DNA from: Orientallactaga sibirica
Taxonomy: Eukaryota > Chordata > Mammalia > Rodentia > Dipodidae
DNA: 64,000 nucleotides
Direction: 5' to 3'
Assembly (NCBI GenBank): GCA_036365145.1
Contig: JAEOAD010000001.1
Span: 101,095,501 to 101,159,500 of the forward strand
The notes below the pieces were generated by a model that saw nothing but the letters and a program-made list of their open reading frames with translations, was not told the origin of the DNA and ran no database searches. Made by a program: the position numbers and the translations under genes. Positions 1 to 10,975 of the stretch are shown in pieces (the first letter of the stretch is position 1; every line of letters begins with the position of its first letter).

Positions 1-369
1 ATGAAGGCTAGTGGGAGCTTCTCATTGAGTCCACTACCTTGGTCTCCATAGAGCTCTGACTTGGTTCCTCATTCCAGTTATGGGTTCCTTTCCACTGAGC
101 AGATTGCATAGCCTATCAAAGCACCATTAGTTACCCACCTAGGCTGTGTGTTACTATGTGCAGGTGTGTAAATTTTGTCAAATTGGTTGTTTTCATATAG
201 AAGTGTCCCCTGCTTGCTCATGACATTGGTGGCCACTTTCCCCCATGAGCTTATGTATTACTGAATGGGCCAACCATCTGGGAATTGGCTTCCTTTCAGA
301 TTTAGCCAGATCTCTTGATGTTTTGAAACAAGATCTCTCAGAGCTCACCGATTTAGTTATACTAGCTCC
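1..369. other. Unassigned sequence
   Basis: No open frame, repeat family or RNA gene is recognisable here. The base composition is ordinary and CpG is scarce. Confidence 0.5.
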
Positions 370-492
370 CTGATGCCAGGATTATAAGGATGCACTGCCA
401 TGCTTGGCTCTCACACGGGTACTGGGGATCCAACCTCTGGTCCACATGCTAGTGTGGCAAGCACTTTGCCAATTGAGCCATTTCTACAACAC
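370..492 (-). repeat. B4/ID-type SINE fragment, antisense
   Basis: On the minus strand this reads as a tRNA-derived SINE head: a TGAGCCA-containing A-box side, then a GGATCC/ACCCGTGTGAG block like the B box of rodent ID/B4 elements. It is short and diverged, so the subfamily is uncertain. Confidence 0.45.
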
Positions 493-944
493 CATCAGTA
501 AGTTACTTTAAAAGCTTTATTGATGTATAATTTGAAGAGCATAAAGTAGCATAAATTAAATAGTTCAGCAATTTTTTTAGTATAAGAAGCACTTTTAATA
601 TTTGTTTTCTGGGACTAGGACCCTGATATCTGTACCACAGGTGTAGGTCTGAGCATCGCAAGGCTTCGGAAAGTTTGCTATAGCTAGACTAATTCAGACT
701 TCACTGAAGATGTTGGGAGAGTGCTTAATAGGGTCAGAATAAGAAGCCAAGCAATGTCTAGTTACTTTGAAGCCTTCCCCCAGATCTCCATGAGGTGAAT
801 TTTACCACAACTGAAACTGCAAGTCCCAGCACTCCAGGCAAACACTGTCTGCAGCTAAATGAAATAAGATCTCTTGGGGACCAGTATTCATAGGTTCAGC
901 TGAATAGAGACTCAGTAGATTTTTTGGACTTGTTTAATTTTTTT
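493..944. other. Mostly unassigned; possible old L1 3' trace
   Basis: The stretch near 507-560 (AAGCTTTATTGATGTATAAT) resembles the antisense 3' end of old L1M elements. The rest shows nothing recognisable. Confidence 0.35.
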
Positions 945-1480
945 TCACTTTGAGAATTTCATACATGCATATTGTGGATATTGACCCCTTACTCACCCTT
1001 TCTCTGCTCCTTTCACCTCCCACTAAAACACTTCTTCGCATGGAATTTAATTAGGATTGCTTACATAATCACATTTGGGAGGTTATTTGAGAATGGACAG
1101 TCTTCCAAAGACAGTCCCTCTCTCAGCAGTCATCAGTTTCCACTATTTACTCTAAAAGTGTGAGTTCATGGACCCTTTTCTTATCTGTGTTGAGAAAGTA
1201 AAAAGCTCCATTATGTGCAGGAGATCCCATGTGCTATGAGTTCATGAATGTAAGAGTTGGCACAGTCAGAATATGTCATTCTGCATCCCCACTCTCAGTC
1301 ATCCTATTCTCACATTCTTCCTGCCCCTTGTCTGGTAAGATTCCCTGAGTCTTGGAAGATGTGGGTTTACAGGTCATGTTTAGGGCTGGGGACAAACTAG
1401 TCTCTAACTTTGTCATCTGTGGATGTCAATAATCTCCTTTACCATTGACATAAAGAAACTTTTGTGTTCAAGGCTGTGGG
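945..1480 (-). mobile_element. L1 3'UTR fragment, antisense
   Basis: The segment starts with a TTTGAGAATTTCATACATGC-like antisense L1 terminus. It continues with C-rich blocks and the TTCCCTGAGTCTTGG motif, which also marks the other antisense L1 3'UTR at about 38260 (there TTCCCTGAGCTGTGG). Order and orientation match rodent L1 3'UTRs. No ORF2 portion is attached. Confidence 0.6.
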
Positions 1481-1750
1481 TAATTCCAATTTATGAGAAG
1501 AAACATAGATATCTAGATAACATGCTGTCTAATTAGCATAATTGTCCACAGCATTGGGTTCCCCCCAGAACCCAGGACACTAGCCACAAGATTTTGGCCA
1601 GATTTAAAGAACCAGGAATGGTTTTCCTTCTCTACAGCAGGCCTCAAACCCAATCAGAGAGCAGTTGATTACTCTCATAACTAGTGGACTACTAAACACA
1701 GCTCACTTTACAGGTCAGTTGTAAAGAGCACAGATGCGTAGCTGGGTATA

Positions 1751-2089
1751 TGTGATGGGCTGAATCAGATGCTTCCCATAAGCTCAGGTGCTGTGAATGC
1801 TTGGTCCTCAGATGGTGGCAGTTTGCAAGATGAAACCATGGCGGAGGAAGTATATCAATGAGGGTAGACCCTGAGGTTTATTAGTGCCCTGTTTGCCAGT
1901 GCTACCTGGCCCTCTTTCTTGCTGCTATTTTCTACCTATTGTAATAGAAGTGATATTCAGCCTCTGCTCATGCCATTCCTTCTCCTGCCATCATGAAGCT
2001 TACCCTTGAACTATAAGCCAAAGTATATGGTTTCATCAGCTGCTATTGGTCAGGTGTTTTGTCCAAGCAATGAGAAGGTAACTATGACA
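1751..2089 (+). mobile_element. Solo MaLR-type LTR
   Basis: It begins TGTGATGGGCTGAATCAGATG and ends GAAGGTAACTATGACA. In between are the ORR1/MT-like landmarks: a GCCATGCTTTCCT-like block, a CATCATGAAGCTT block, an ACTATAAGCCAAA block near the polyadenylation region, and the GTTTTGTCC..AGCAA end. It is diverged from its relatives at 3453-3797 and 19588-19918. Confidence 0.7.
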
Positions 2090-2684
2090 GTAGGAATGAT
2101 AATGCTAGCAGCCTTTTCTTTCTCAGAAGCTTGGAAAACACCTCTGGTACAAAGAAAGCTAGCCAGAATATAATAAGATTCATGCTAAGTATTATCATGG
2201 ACTCTTTACTTCCTGAAATTAACACATGAGGTTTCTTCAACAATAGGGACTTAATATCTAATTTTGGTGGGCAACCAAGAGCAATAGCAATAGTTTTAAA
2301 GGTCTTTGTAGCCTCCCTGACCAAACAAATCATTGACATGTATCTCATCCTTGGGCACTGGGATTCTCTAATAATACCCCATGGCTTCTGGAAGCAGCAT
2401 TATCTACCCATATAAGGGATCATAATTTAAACATTTTTATATTATGTTTTAGGTTGGATTTTTAATGATATTTTCAGAGTTGCACAGCATCATCAACATT
2501 ATCTAGTCATAAATTATTTTCATCAGCCTGAAAAGAAACACCATACATTAAACTAACAATCGGTATTTATGACCACTTGCAGGTCTAGGTCAAGTCTTAA
2601 TCTCCTTTTGTCTTTGTGATACTTCCCTTTATGGGCATTTTATATAATCAATTAGGAACTGACCACATGAAATCATGATAGTTT
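2090..2684. other. Unassigned sequence
   Basis: AT-rich, with no convincing repeat or gene. An 88-residue minus-strand open frame at 2082-2348 has no recognisable domain and is of chance length. Confidence 0.45.
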
Positions 2685-3797
2685 AGTGTGGCTACTTTAA
2701 TTAACTGACCCCATAAATTGTAATCTAAAATAAAAACTTTCTTCCCATCAGCTGCTTTTAGTCAAATGCTTTATCCCAGCAACAAGATAACAGAGAACTG
2801 CAGCAGTAAATTAATACCAGAGGAGTGGGGTCATTGCTATTAGAAACCTGACTGTGTGGCTTCTGGCCTTTTATAACTATTTGTGGGAGATGCCTTGACT
2901 GTGGAATGGCTTCCAAAGATCATTACTGGCTCAGGAGAGTTGTACTCAACCTGTGGGCAGCCCAGCTATAGGGGTGAAATTAAAAATCCAGCATCTTTAT
3001 ATCCAGTTACAGCTTTTGGACTTGGAGCAACAGGATTTGATATTTAACTTGCTTGTTTTATCTCATGCATTGGTTCAATCTTTCCTTGCTATGGCCATTT
3101 CCAACTTCTGCAATGTGGATGTTAACTATGTGCCATGATGTGTCTGGTTTTACAGGCTCACAGTTAAGAGAACTTGGACTATGGGGGTATTTAAACAGAG
3201 CTGGGATTGATAAAACCTATGGGGAATTAGGAGTGGTGGCACATGTCTTTAATTCCAGTACTTGAGAGGCAGAGACTTGCCATAAGTTCGAGGCTACCGT
3301 GACACTCCAGGTCAGTCTGGGCCAGAGCAAGTCCCTACCTTGAAAACACAAAATAAATAAACAAACAACCTATAGGGATTTAAAAAATTTGACTGAATTC
3401 ATTTCATTTTATATCATGGATGATTATCAGTTTATGGGGGTCAGGGACTGGATGTAGTTCACTGAATTAGATGTCCCCATAAACTCATGTCTTTTGGGTG
3501 TTTGGTCTCAGCTGATGGCGATTTGGGGGGTGGAGCCTTACTAGAAGAGGTGTGTTGTTGTTGTTGGAGGGCTTAAGGGTGTTACAGCCAGTTTCCCCTG
3601 GCCAGAGTTGAGCTCACTCTCCTGTTTTACATCTGCTGTGACATGCAGTTGATGTCTGACCTCTGCTCATGCCATGCTTTCCTCTGTCATCATGGAGCGT
3701 CCCCTTGAGACTTTAAGCCATAATAAAAACTTCCCTCCTCTCAGCTGGTTTTGGTCAGGTGATTGATTCCTGCATTGAGAAAGCAACTATAATATTT
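2685..3797 (+). mobile_element. MaLR retrotransposon, 5' LTR truncated
   Basis: The end of a left LTR (about 2690-2812) carries the AAATTGTAATCT..AATAAAAACTTTCTTCC block. It is followed directly by TAAATTAATACCAGAGGAGTGGGG, the internal start typical of MaLR elements (written here in part). The internal region runs to about 3452 and is interrupted by a B1 at 3231-3360. A fuller right LTR spans 3453-3797. MaLR internal regions encode no functional protein, and the frames here are short. Confidence 0.7.
3231..3360 (+). mobile_element. B1 SINE inside a MaLR
   Basis: A 7SL-derived monomer: GTGGTGGCACATGTCTTTAA, the GAGGCAGAG block, an AAGTTCGAGGC block and the CCCTACCTTGAAAAC end, followed by an A-rich tail (AAATAAATAAACAAACAA). 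It sits within the MaLR internal sequence, so it inserted later. Confidence 0.85.
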
Positions 3798-4230
3798 ACA
3801 TATAAAAAAATGCCTGAGCCATAACCTGACACAAATAGCCTAGACATTGGAAACCTAATACCTATAGTAAACAATCCAGGAAGACAGATGACAAACCCTC
3901 TGACTGGGCAAAAGGGGCCAGTATTTGATTCCTAATACCTTTCCTAATACATGCCAATGCTTACAAATAAAGATCAACCAGATAAAAGTAAGTGTGCACT
4001 CCTAATCAACTAACACGGATGCCTTGTTTATAGATAACCCATCTACAGCCAAACTTGTCAACAATTTCTTATATAGCCATACCTAAGCCCTTCTATTTGT
4101 TCTAAAGTAAACCTTCCATTCTGTGGTTTACCTGTGGGGTTCTGTCAACTTCAATGGCTGTCATCCATGCTGGATATATAACCATTGTACAAATTTTAGT
4201 AAAATTTTTATTTTTCCAAAGAATCCATTA
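3798..4230. other. Unassigned sequence
   Basis: No recognisable repeat or gene. AT-rich. Confidence 0.45.
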
Positions 4231-4545
4231 GTGTTTGGATCCTTTCAATTAAATGTTTTCAATGTTTATCTGTTTACCAAGGTTTATCCGTAGATTGGTA
4301 TTTCATTTTTTATAATCATCCAACAATATCTTCTTCTAAAGATATGCCACATTTCCTATAGACATTCAGAAGTTCATGGTCACTTAGTGTCTGGATACTT
4401 TCACTTAAAATGTTTTCAATGTTTATTGACGTTCATTAAGGTTTAACAATGGATCGGTACTTCATACTTTATAATAGTTATACAGTATCTTATAAAGATA
4501 TACCACAATGCCTGTAGACATTCAGCAGTTCATGTACATTTGAGT
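4231..4545. repeat. Tandem duplication, 156-bp period, inside L1
   Basis: Two diverged copies start at GTGTTTGGATCCTTTCA (4231) and GTGTCTGGATACTTTCA (4387). Both contain ATGTTTTCAATGTTTAT, an AAAGATAT..CCACA block and TAGACATTCAG.AGTTCATG. The offset is 156 bases. Confidence 0.8.
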
Positions 4546-4812
4546 TAGTACATCCTTTTATCTGTCATTAATAATGCTTCTACACACCTTTCTAAAGGGT
4601 TTTAGGTGGCTATACATCATGCTTTCATTTCCCTTGGGTATATACCTAGAGGAGTAATTGCTGAGTCTTCTATAAACCTTATCTTTGAGATTTTAAAGAA
4701 TTGACAAACTGATTTCTAGAATAGCTGCACAATTTCAAGAGCATGGTATGAAAATTCCACCATGTCTATACCAGAGCCTTAGATTCTTGTGGCCTTAAAT
4801 ATTTGTCATTCG

Positions 4813-4955
4813 AAGGCATGTGTGGTGGTCCATGCCTTTAATCCCAGCAATCAGGACACAGAGGTAGTTAGATCACTGTGAGTTCAAGGCCATCCTGGGA
4901 CTACAGAGTGAATTTCTGGACTAGAGTGAGACCCAACCTCAAAAAAAGAAAAAAT
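4813..4955 (+). mobile_element. B1 SINE
   Basis: GTGTGGTGGTCCATGCCTTT, an AATCCCAGCA block, GTGAGTTCAAGGCCATCC and the CTAGAGTGAGACCCAACCTC end with an A-rich tail. It is inserted into the antisense L1. Confidence 0.88.
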
Positions 4956-5512
4956 TGCCATTCTACTTTGGCATAAAGTAGTATCACATGGCACTTTTTG
5001 CTTAATTTTCTTAATGGCTAATGATACTAAGAAACTTCTAACATGTTTGGTGTTGATTTGTAAAACCTACCTGAAAGGGCATCTTTTGAAAATCCTTTGT
5101 CCATTTTCAAATTGATTTATATGACTTTTTGCTATTGAAGTATAAGCAATTTTATGTAGTTTATCTACAAGTGCTATATAAACCATATGATTTGCCAATA
5201 TTTTGTCTAATTTACAGAATGTCTTTTCATAAGTTATTATGATTGGAGAAAAACCAACTGCATTGAAAGGAAATTATATTTTATTATATTTTATTCATCT
5301 CCACATTGGCTCTAATTGTTAAGGAAAGAACACTGAAGGTAATACTGAGAAAATATGTAATCCAATTCATACTCTAAATGTGAAAGGGTGACTTTATATG
5401 GTTAGTAACTCTCAAAGCCTCCTTTATCTCATATGTAGAATAGATAAATTAATGTGGATTGTCCTCAAAACCCCTCCAGGTATGAATTATGTGGACTTAG
5501 TATATGAAGGAT

Positions 5513-5895
5513 TGTGGTAGTTTGAATTAATGTCCTCCAATAGACTCAAATGTTTTATTAAAGCTGTGATTTGGATTTAGAGCTGCCTGGCTCAAACAGG
5601 TGTCGTTATGAGTGGATCCTGGAGTCTAGCCCTAAGGTGTTACTGGGGGTGGATCTAAATTCCAGCCTGAAGGTATGCAGAGTATGTGAGCTCTGCCTGG
5701 GATTGCTAGTGTGTTCTTGCTTTTAATGGTACTGATAGTAGTTTTTTCTCTCTCTGCATGTATCTGTGAAAGGGGGGGGACACTACTTCTGGTATTATGG
5801 AACTTCCCATGGTTCATTAAACTTCAAATAAATCCCTTCCTACCATAAACTGTGTCTGTTCTTGGCATTCATCACAGTAGTATTGAGCTGTGACA
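5513..5895 (+). repeat. 5' LTR of the 5.5-kb MaLR
   Basis: Bounded by TGTGGTAG and CTGTGACA. Contains a GTTACTGGGGGTGGATCT block and AAATAAATCCC. Confidence 0.85.
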
Positions 5896-7071
5896 GAAAT
5901 TTTTACCATGAGTGGGGTTATAGGAGGGTCCTTCCTGGTACTTGCAACTGAAGATGCCTTCCAAAGTGGTAAGTCAAGTTTTATGTAATATACTGATGAG
6001 ATTTTGAAAATACTAAATGCAGAAAGAATTGCAATTGGAGTCTTTGCTTATGAACTTTCAAAGGGGAAGGAAAAACTGCAGAGAACTTTGTTGGAACTAG
6101 ACTAATAGCATAAGAGCTGGCTATGTTCTGCTGCCCATATTCAAAGAGCTTTATCAAGGGTTAAATTTGTAATGGACTGATGTGCTTGGCTAAATATATG
6201 GAACTGAGAAATATGAAAATTGAAATTGAAGAAATTCAATCAAGTTTAAAGTTACAGGAATAGAGACTGGTTTTAATTTACTGAAGCTGCTATTGACAAA
6301 TATATTAGCAATCTTAAGGAAGATGACCTAACTACTTAGCACTGAAACAATGAAAAGGAAATCTAAACTCATTTGAAAAGTTTTGACAGAAAGGAAAGAA
6401 TGTGCAATTCAAGGTCACAATTTATTCTGTCCCAGAATTAACAACATGGATGTGTCCTGTACACCTGGTATTTGTTTCAGAAACATGCAAAAAGTTTGAG
6501 AGAGTCATGAAATGCACAAGGTTCCAAGAGCCAATGCTGAGATGTAAATGAGGCAGGGATGGTGGCCCTAATTGGCCAGTGAAGCCACTGGAAAATGGGC
6601 CATGGTTTGCATTTGTGACCCAAGGATGTTTAGATATAGCAGGACTATTCAATGACTACCATGGAATGCTACTGGCTTAGGGTGGAGGTTTTGCCTGGCT
6701 AATAACCCCAGATGGAGGTGAAGAATGAGAAAATTCAGAGAATCTTCACTGGTCACTTGTTACAAATATTGACTTGAACTACAGATGTTTGATGTTTGTT
6801 TGATGGTTCTTAAATTTTCATGGGTTCAGTATCTCCTTGTTATGTCTTATAGCTGTTGGAAATGTTTACTTTGTGCCAGTATATGTTAAAAGAATGTAAT
6901 ATGTTTTGATTTTACAGGACTCATATTTAAGAGATATTCTTACATTTCAGATAAGTCTTGGAACTTCAGAACTACCTTAAGTTGTTAAAGAATATGGGGA
7001 CCTTGAAAGTTGGACTGAATACAATTTAAAATGTGATATGTTTATGAGCATATTAGGGGCTAGGAGTGGAA

Positions 7072-7453
7072 TGTGGTAGTTTGAATTTATGTCCTCAACA
7101 GTCTCAAATGCTTTATTAAAGCTGTAACTTGGATTTCCAGCCACCTGGCTCAAAGAGGTGTCACTCTGGGTAGATTCTGGGTTCCATTCCAAAGATGTTA
7201 CTGGGGGCAGATCTGAATTCCAGCTTAAAGATATGCAGAGTATTTGAACACATCATAGGTATCCTAGTGTGTGCATACTTTTGGTGGCTCTGGTGGGTAT
7301 TTCCTCTCTCTGTGTGTGGATATGTGAAAGCAGGCCAGTTTATTCCAATATTATGGAACTCCACCTAATCTGTAATCTTCAAATAAATCCCTTCCCCCAT
7401 AAGCTGTGTCTGGTCTGGATGTTTATTCCTGCAGTGTGGAACTAACTGCAACA
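7072..7453 (+). repeat. 3' LTR of the 5.5-kb MaLR
   Basis: Bounded by TGTGGTAG and CTGCAACA. Same block order as the 5' LTR. No clear target duplication is visible in the flanks. Confidence 0.85.
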
Positions 7454-8574
7454 GAAACTAAAGAACGGATCCTTAAATACAGATGTTTTACATTAAAATC
7501 ATGATGTTTTAAAAGAGAGAAAACCCAGTTTTATTGTCATATACACATCAATAGAATGAGTCCTGGCTCCTCATACCATCCATTGTTCACTTCCATTCTG
7601 TTTTCATCTTCTCCACTGTTTAATTCATCTTCTAGTTACTGAACATTTGTTTCATATGTTTCAGCCCTCCAGATGACATGAAATGACCCGGATTTTTCCA
7701 GATACCTGATTTCAACAAGAAACCTTTATATGACACTATAAAAATATCAAAGCCTAACCGTTATGAAGTTTATAAGACAATATACTTACTAGTCTTGAAT
7801 GTAGCCATAGTGAATCATCTAAATAAAAAAAATTATTCTGTCTATATAATAATCTTTAAAATAGAACTTTGGAATAGTAATAAAACAATATGCACATTGG
7901 AGAAGATCTCTCTTATCTTGTGAATATCTTCTTCCTATATGAACTAATTTGGCTATGCTTGCTTTCCTGAGAAATTTTCCAGCCCTCAACCATACATTAA
8001 TGTCACCCCTGCTAAACTGAATTCCATGATGTATTATACCTGGTTGGGTATGGATAAAAGTCATTCTTCAGACCATATACTTTATACCACAGGTACTGAA
8101 GCTTTCATCAGCTTGTACATTGGTTCAAGTACATTAATAAGAACAATGATCAAATAAAAAGGCCTGAGGCATAAACACAAGAGCAATAACTAGATGACAG
8201 TTTGCACATATCTGTAACATATTCCAGAATATTTGTTTCTTTGTTTTGTTTTGTTTTGTTTTACCTTAAGTAAAAGGAAGTTGATGATTTGGTAATAGAG
8301 TTTTTCTTTCTAAATATTTTCCTTTCCATTAAAAAATTTCTTTTCCCACAGGCTCTCATATAGTTGATTATCAATACATGTCTCTAGATTTCAAAAATCA
8401 CTTCTGTGATGCTTGGTCTGTTGTGTGTGCATTTGGTGGCAAACTGGAGTCACAGATAATAAATTTCATAATGTGAAACATTTTGGTACCTCATTCTCCT
8501 TAAAAATTCACTTAGCACCTGAAGATTATTTCAATATTCTAAGAAACTTATCTCAATAGTATCATAGCTGTTTG
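7454..8574. other. Unassigned sequence with a short (TTTTG)n run
   Basis: AT-rich with no recognised repeat or gene. A pentanucleotide run (TTTTG) lies near 8240-8262. An 81-residue minus-strand frame at 7819-8064 has no recognisable domain. Confidence 0.45.
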
Positions 8575-8790
8575 GAGCAAGAAGTAAGAACATTCTGGAC
8601 TAATAGAAATAGATTACAATCCTGCCACTACTATTTGTAATGGTGAAGCTTTGTATAAATTACCTAACCTGGGTAAGACTTAGTGACCTCATCTTTACCA
8701 TAGAGTGATAATAGCACCTACCTAATATGGTTGTGGTGAAGTTTTCTGAGAGGTTAACTTGAGATATTATAGAATTTGAATCTAATGAAC
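8575..8790 (-). repeat. MIR SINE, antisense
   Basis: Antisense MIR core landmarks in order: ATTACCTAACCTGGGTAAGA, GACCTCATCTTTACCATAGA, an ATAATAGCACCTACCTAATA block, GGTTGTGGTGAAG. Strongly diverged, as expected for this mammal-wide family. Confidence 0.75.
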
Positions 8791-9243
8791 TTCACATTAA
8801 CTTCATACAAATTTGTAGATCACACACTTAAGAACCAGACTGTTATGTTATATTCTTATCAAATATGATACAAATGCTTATATTCTTGCTTTAACATTTA
8901 TATACAAATTTTGTCATTGTGAAAGTAATAGCATACCTTGCTCCTAGAAGAGATCAAAGTCAAAGATGAAATAAATCTTTGTTTCAGGTATGATAGGGTC
9001 AACCCACTACTTAGGTCCTTGCCCTGAATGCTCTCACACTATGCAGAGTCCATGTTTCCTACCTCTTCTTACATATTCATCAAATAGGAAACTGTCGTGC
9101 TTTCTTACCCAACATACTCCATTTCTATTCCTTGCCTCTTTTCCTTGTCTTTTTTTTTTTTTGCTCATTTAAAAAATATAGCATATGTCATTACACACTA
9201 CAAATTTTCCTGAATTCTAGTTTATCTAGTTTTAAAAATCTTT
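8791..9243. other. Unassigned sequence
   Basis: Nothing recognisable except an 11-14 base T run near 9150. Confidence 0.4.
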
Positions 9244-9474
9244 TGGGCATGAAGATTGCTCAGTGGTTAAGACACTTGACTGTAAAGCCTCAAAACTCAT
9301 ATTCCTAATCTCCATGTCACACATAAGCACAGTGACACAAGAATACAATATCTCACATGCACATGAACATGCACACAAGGGGGTGCATGTGTCTGGAGTT
9401 CATTTGCAGCAGCTGAAGGCCCTGGAGCAACTGTTTTTTTCTCTCTCTCTTACTCTCAAATAAATTTTTTAAAA
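9244..9474 (+). mobile_element. B2-type SINE
   Basis: A tRNA-like head (GCTCAGTGGTTAAGACACTT), the CATGTGTCTGGAGTTCATTT middle, a CT-rich stretch and an AAATAAATTTTTT tail. It has an unusual insertion of CACATGCACATGAACATGC in the middle segment. Confidence 0.8.
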
Positions 9475-9857
9475 GTTCTTTTATATTACCAAAACTATAA
9501 ATAGTGGAATTCAAACTAAAAGTTGGGAGCATCAACATCATAAATATTAGTCTGGTTTTTCAGTTGAAGTTAGAGACTCACACCCTACTTCTGACACAGC
9601 CTATGTATCATCTTCAGAATCAAAGCTCTAATGGCCTAGAGAGAAAAACTGGTGTTGGTATACAAGAGAAAGCTCATGTAGGGTTTAATATAACTTGCAG
9701 CGGAGGTAGATAGAGGAAAAATTAATTAAGACACTTCTACAACTTAAATGGATTAAGGCAGATACCATTTGCATGATGATGTAAGAATTTTCATTATGTG
9801 ATAGAAAATGAAAAATGAGTAGGAATTATTTAAAATTGATGTTATACAGTTTAAAAA
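9475..9857. other. Unassigned sequence
   Basis: No recognised element. A 69-residue + frame at 9504-9713 lacks any domain-like pattern. Confidence 0.4.
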
Positions 9858-9942
9858 CCTTTTATTGACAACTTCCTTACATATAGACAATATACCATGA
9901 TCATAATCCCCTTCCACTCACCCCCATTTCATCAACTTTAAA
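9858..9942 (-). mobile_element. Very short L1 3' end, antisense
   Basis: CCTTTTATTGACAACTTCCT followed by ATACCATGATCATAATCCCC and a C-rich block resembles the antisense terminus of a rodent L1 3'UTR. Being only about 85 bp, it would be a strongly 5'-truncated insertion. Confidence 0.45.
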
Positions 9943-10400
9943 GTGGAAACAAATCATGATTTATATCATGTGTCTGAAGAAAACTGCATATGCTTGGAGA
10001 AAGTTACATTTATTCTATATAAAACCAAGTATATGTGACATTTTGCAAAGATGGTGCATAAGAATAAGAATAATCTCCAAGTCATGAGGAGAAATCTTTA
10101 GAGATAAATTGAGTCATATCCATGTACTCTAAAAGAATCTCTCTTCTTTGACTATACAACTGTGTTTGGATGAGCCATCAGGATCTTTGAAAGGCTATGT
10201 GACCCCCCTGGATTTCAATCAACTGCTTCAAGTGGCCCATCTATTACTAGTTTCTTTGCTCCTGTGACTTGGTGCTGTCTTTAATGCTTCTTCCCAGTTG
10301 TAAACATGATTAGATCTGGAATTACTTAGGAGACATATCTCTGGGTATTCTGTGAGTGTGAGGGACTTTCTACATTGACATGTGAGATTCATCCTAAGAA
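9943..10400. other. Unassigned sequence
   Basis: Nothing recognisable. Part may continue an old L1 3'UTR, but I cannot align it. Confidence 0.35.
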
Positions 10401-10401
10401 T

Positions 10402-10535
10402 GTGTTATAGTTAGTTCCATGTTTCTGGGATGAACACCCAACCAAATGCAGTTTATGGAAGGAAGAGATTTATTCAAGCTTGCAGATCAAGAAGTTCGGT
10501 CATTGGCAGAAGAAGCTGCTTACTTCCATAAATAC

Positions 10536-10570
<35 letters not shown>

Positions 10571-10586
10571 AAGAAAGAAAGGAAGA

Positions 10587-10637
<51 letters not shown>

Positions 10638-10975
10638 CAGCAAACACCAAAAAGTAGCAAGCAAATATGAACCCTGCCAAAGCTCAAACAGTGGTCTTTA
10701 TTCCTTTGGGCTCGAACCAGATCAGTCCGCAATGACACACCCCCTCCAGCAGGGGTCCCAACTGAATAAAATGTGAGGAAGCTAGATAAGCACCAGCCTT
10801 CATCTTTCTGCTTCCTGATTATGAGTGATCAGCTGCTTTGTTCCCCTGTTGTCATGCCTTCCACACCATGAACAACTATATCCCCTCAAACTGTAAGCCA
10901 AATAAACCCTGCTCTCTTAAGTGCTTCTTGTAAATTATTTTGTGGTGTTAATGAGGAATAATAACTAACACTCTG
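10402..10975. mobile_element. Composite inverted MaLR-LTR-like repeat with (GA)n core
   Basis: The left half (about 10402-10760) reads like an antisense MaLR LTR: TTAGTTCCATGTTTCTGGGA, GAAGAGATTTATTCAAGCTT, CATTGGCAGAAGAAGCTG. The right half (about 10761-10972) reads like a sense LTR end: CTCAAACTGTAAGCCAAATA, AACCCTGCTCTCTTAAGTGC, ATAATAACTAACACT. The outer ends are therefore roughly inverted repeats of each other. A long imperfect GA tract (10540-10635) has expanded in the left half. Confidence 0.6.
10536..10636 (+). repeat. (GA)n microsatellite
   Basis: Two GA runs separated by a short AAAGAAAGAAAGGAAGATAA interruption. On the other strand this gives serine/leucine-only open frames, which are artefacts. 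Confidence 0.95.

Larger units (their letters stand above)
4231..5236 (-). mobile_element. Old L1 (L1M-like) ORF2 3' end, antisense, split by a B1
   Basis: Antisense landmarks of the ORF2 C-terminal region appear in the right order: CCCTTGGGTATATACCTAGA, a GACAAACTG..TAGCTGCACAA block, GGCTAATGATACTAAG, CCTTTGTCCATTTTC and ATTTGCCAATATTTTG. The reading frame is heavily broken. A B1 at 4813-4955 interrupts it, and its left part (4231-4545) is tandemly duplicated. Confidence 0.75.
5513..7453 (+). mobile_element. Complete MaLR element (LTR-internal-LTR)
   Basis: The left LTR (5513-5895) begins TGTGGTAGTTTGAATTAATG and the right LTR (7072-7453) begins TGTGGTAGTTTGAATTTATG. Each is about 382 bp and has an AATAAATCCCTTCC polyadenylation block. 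The internal part starts after a degraded ACCATGAGTGGGG and collinearly matches the internal region of the young element at 29691-30904 (shared blocks TTGCAACTGAAGAT, AATGGACTGATGTGCTTGGC). The two LTRs differ at many positions, so this copy is much older than the 29.3-kb one. No functional coding frame survives. Confidence 0.88.

Noticed and set aside
9244..9474. tRNA-like heads of the B2-type SINEs as possible tRNA genes.
   Set aside because: Only a diverged A/B-box half is present in each copy, joined to SINE middle and tail, with no complete cloverleaf.
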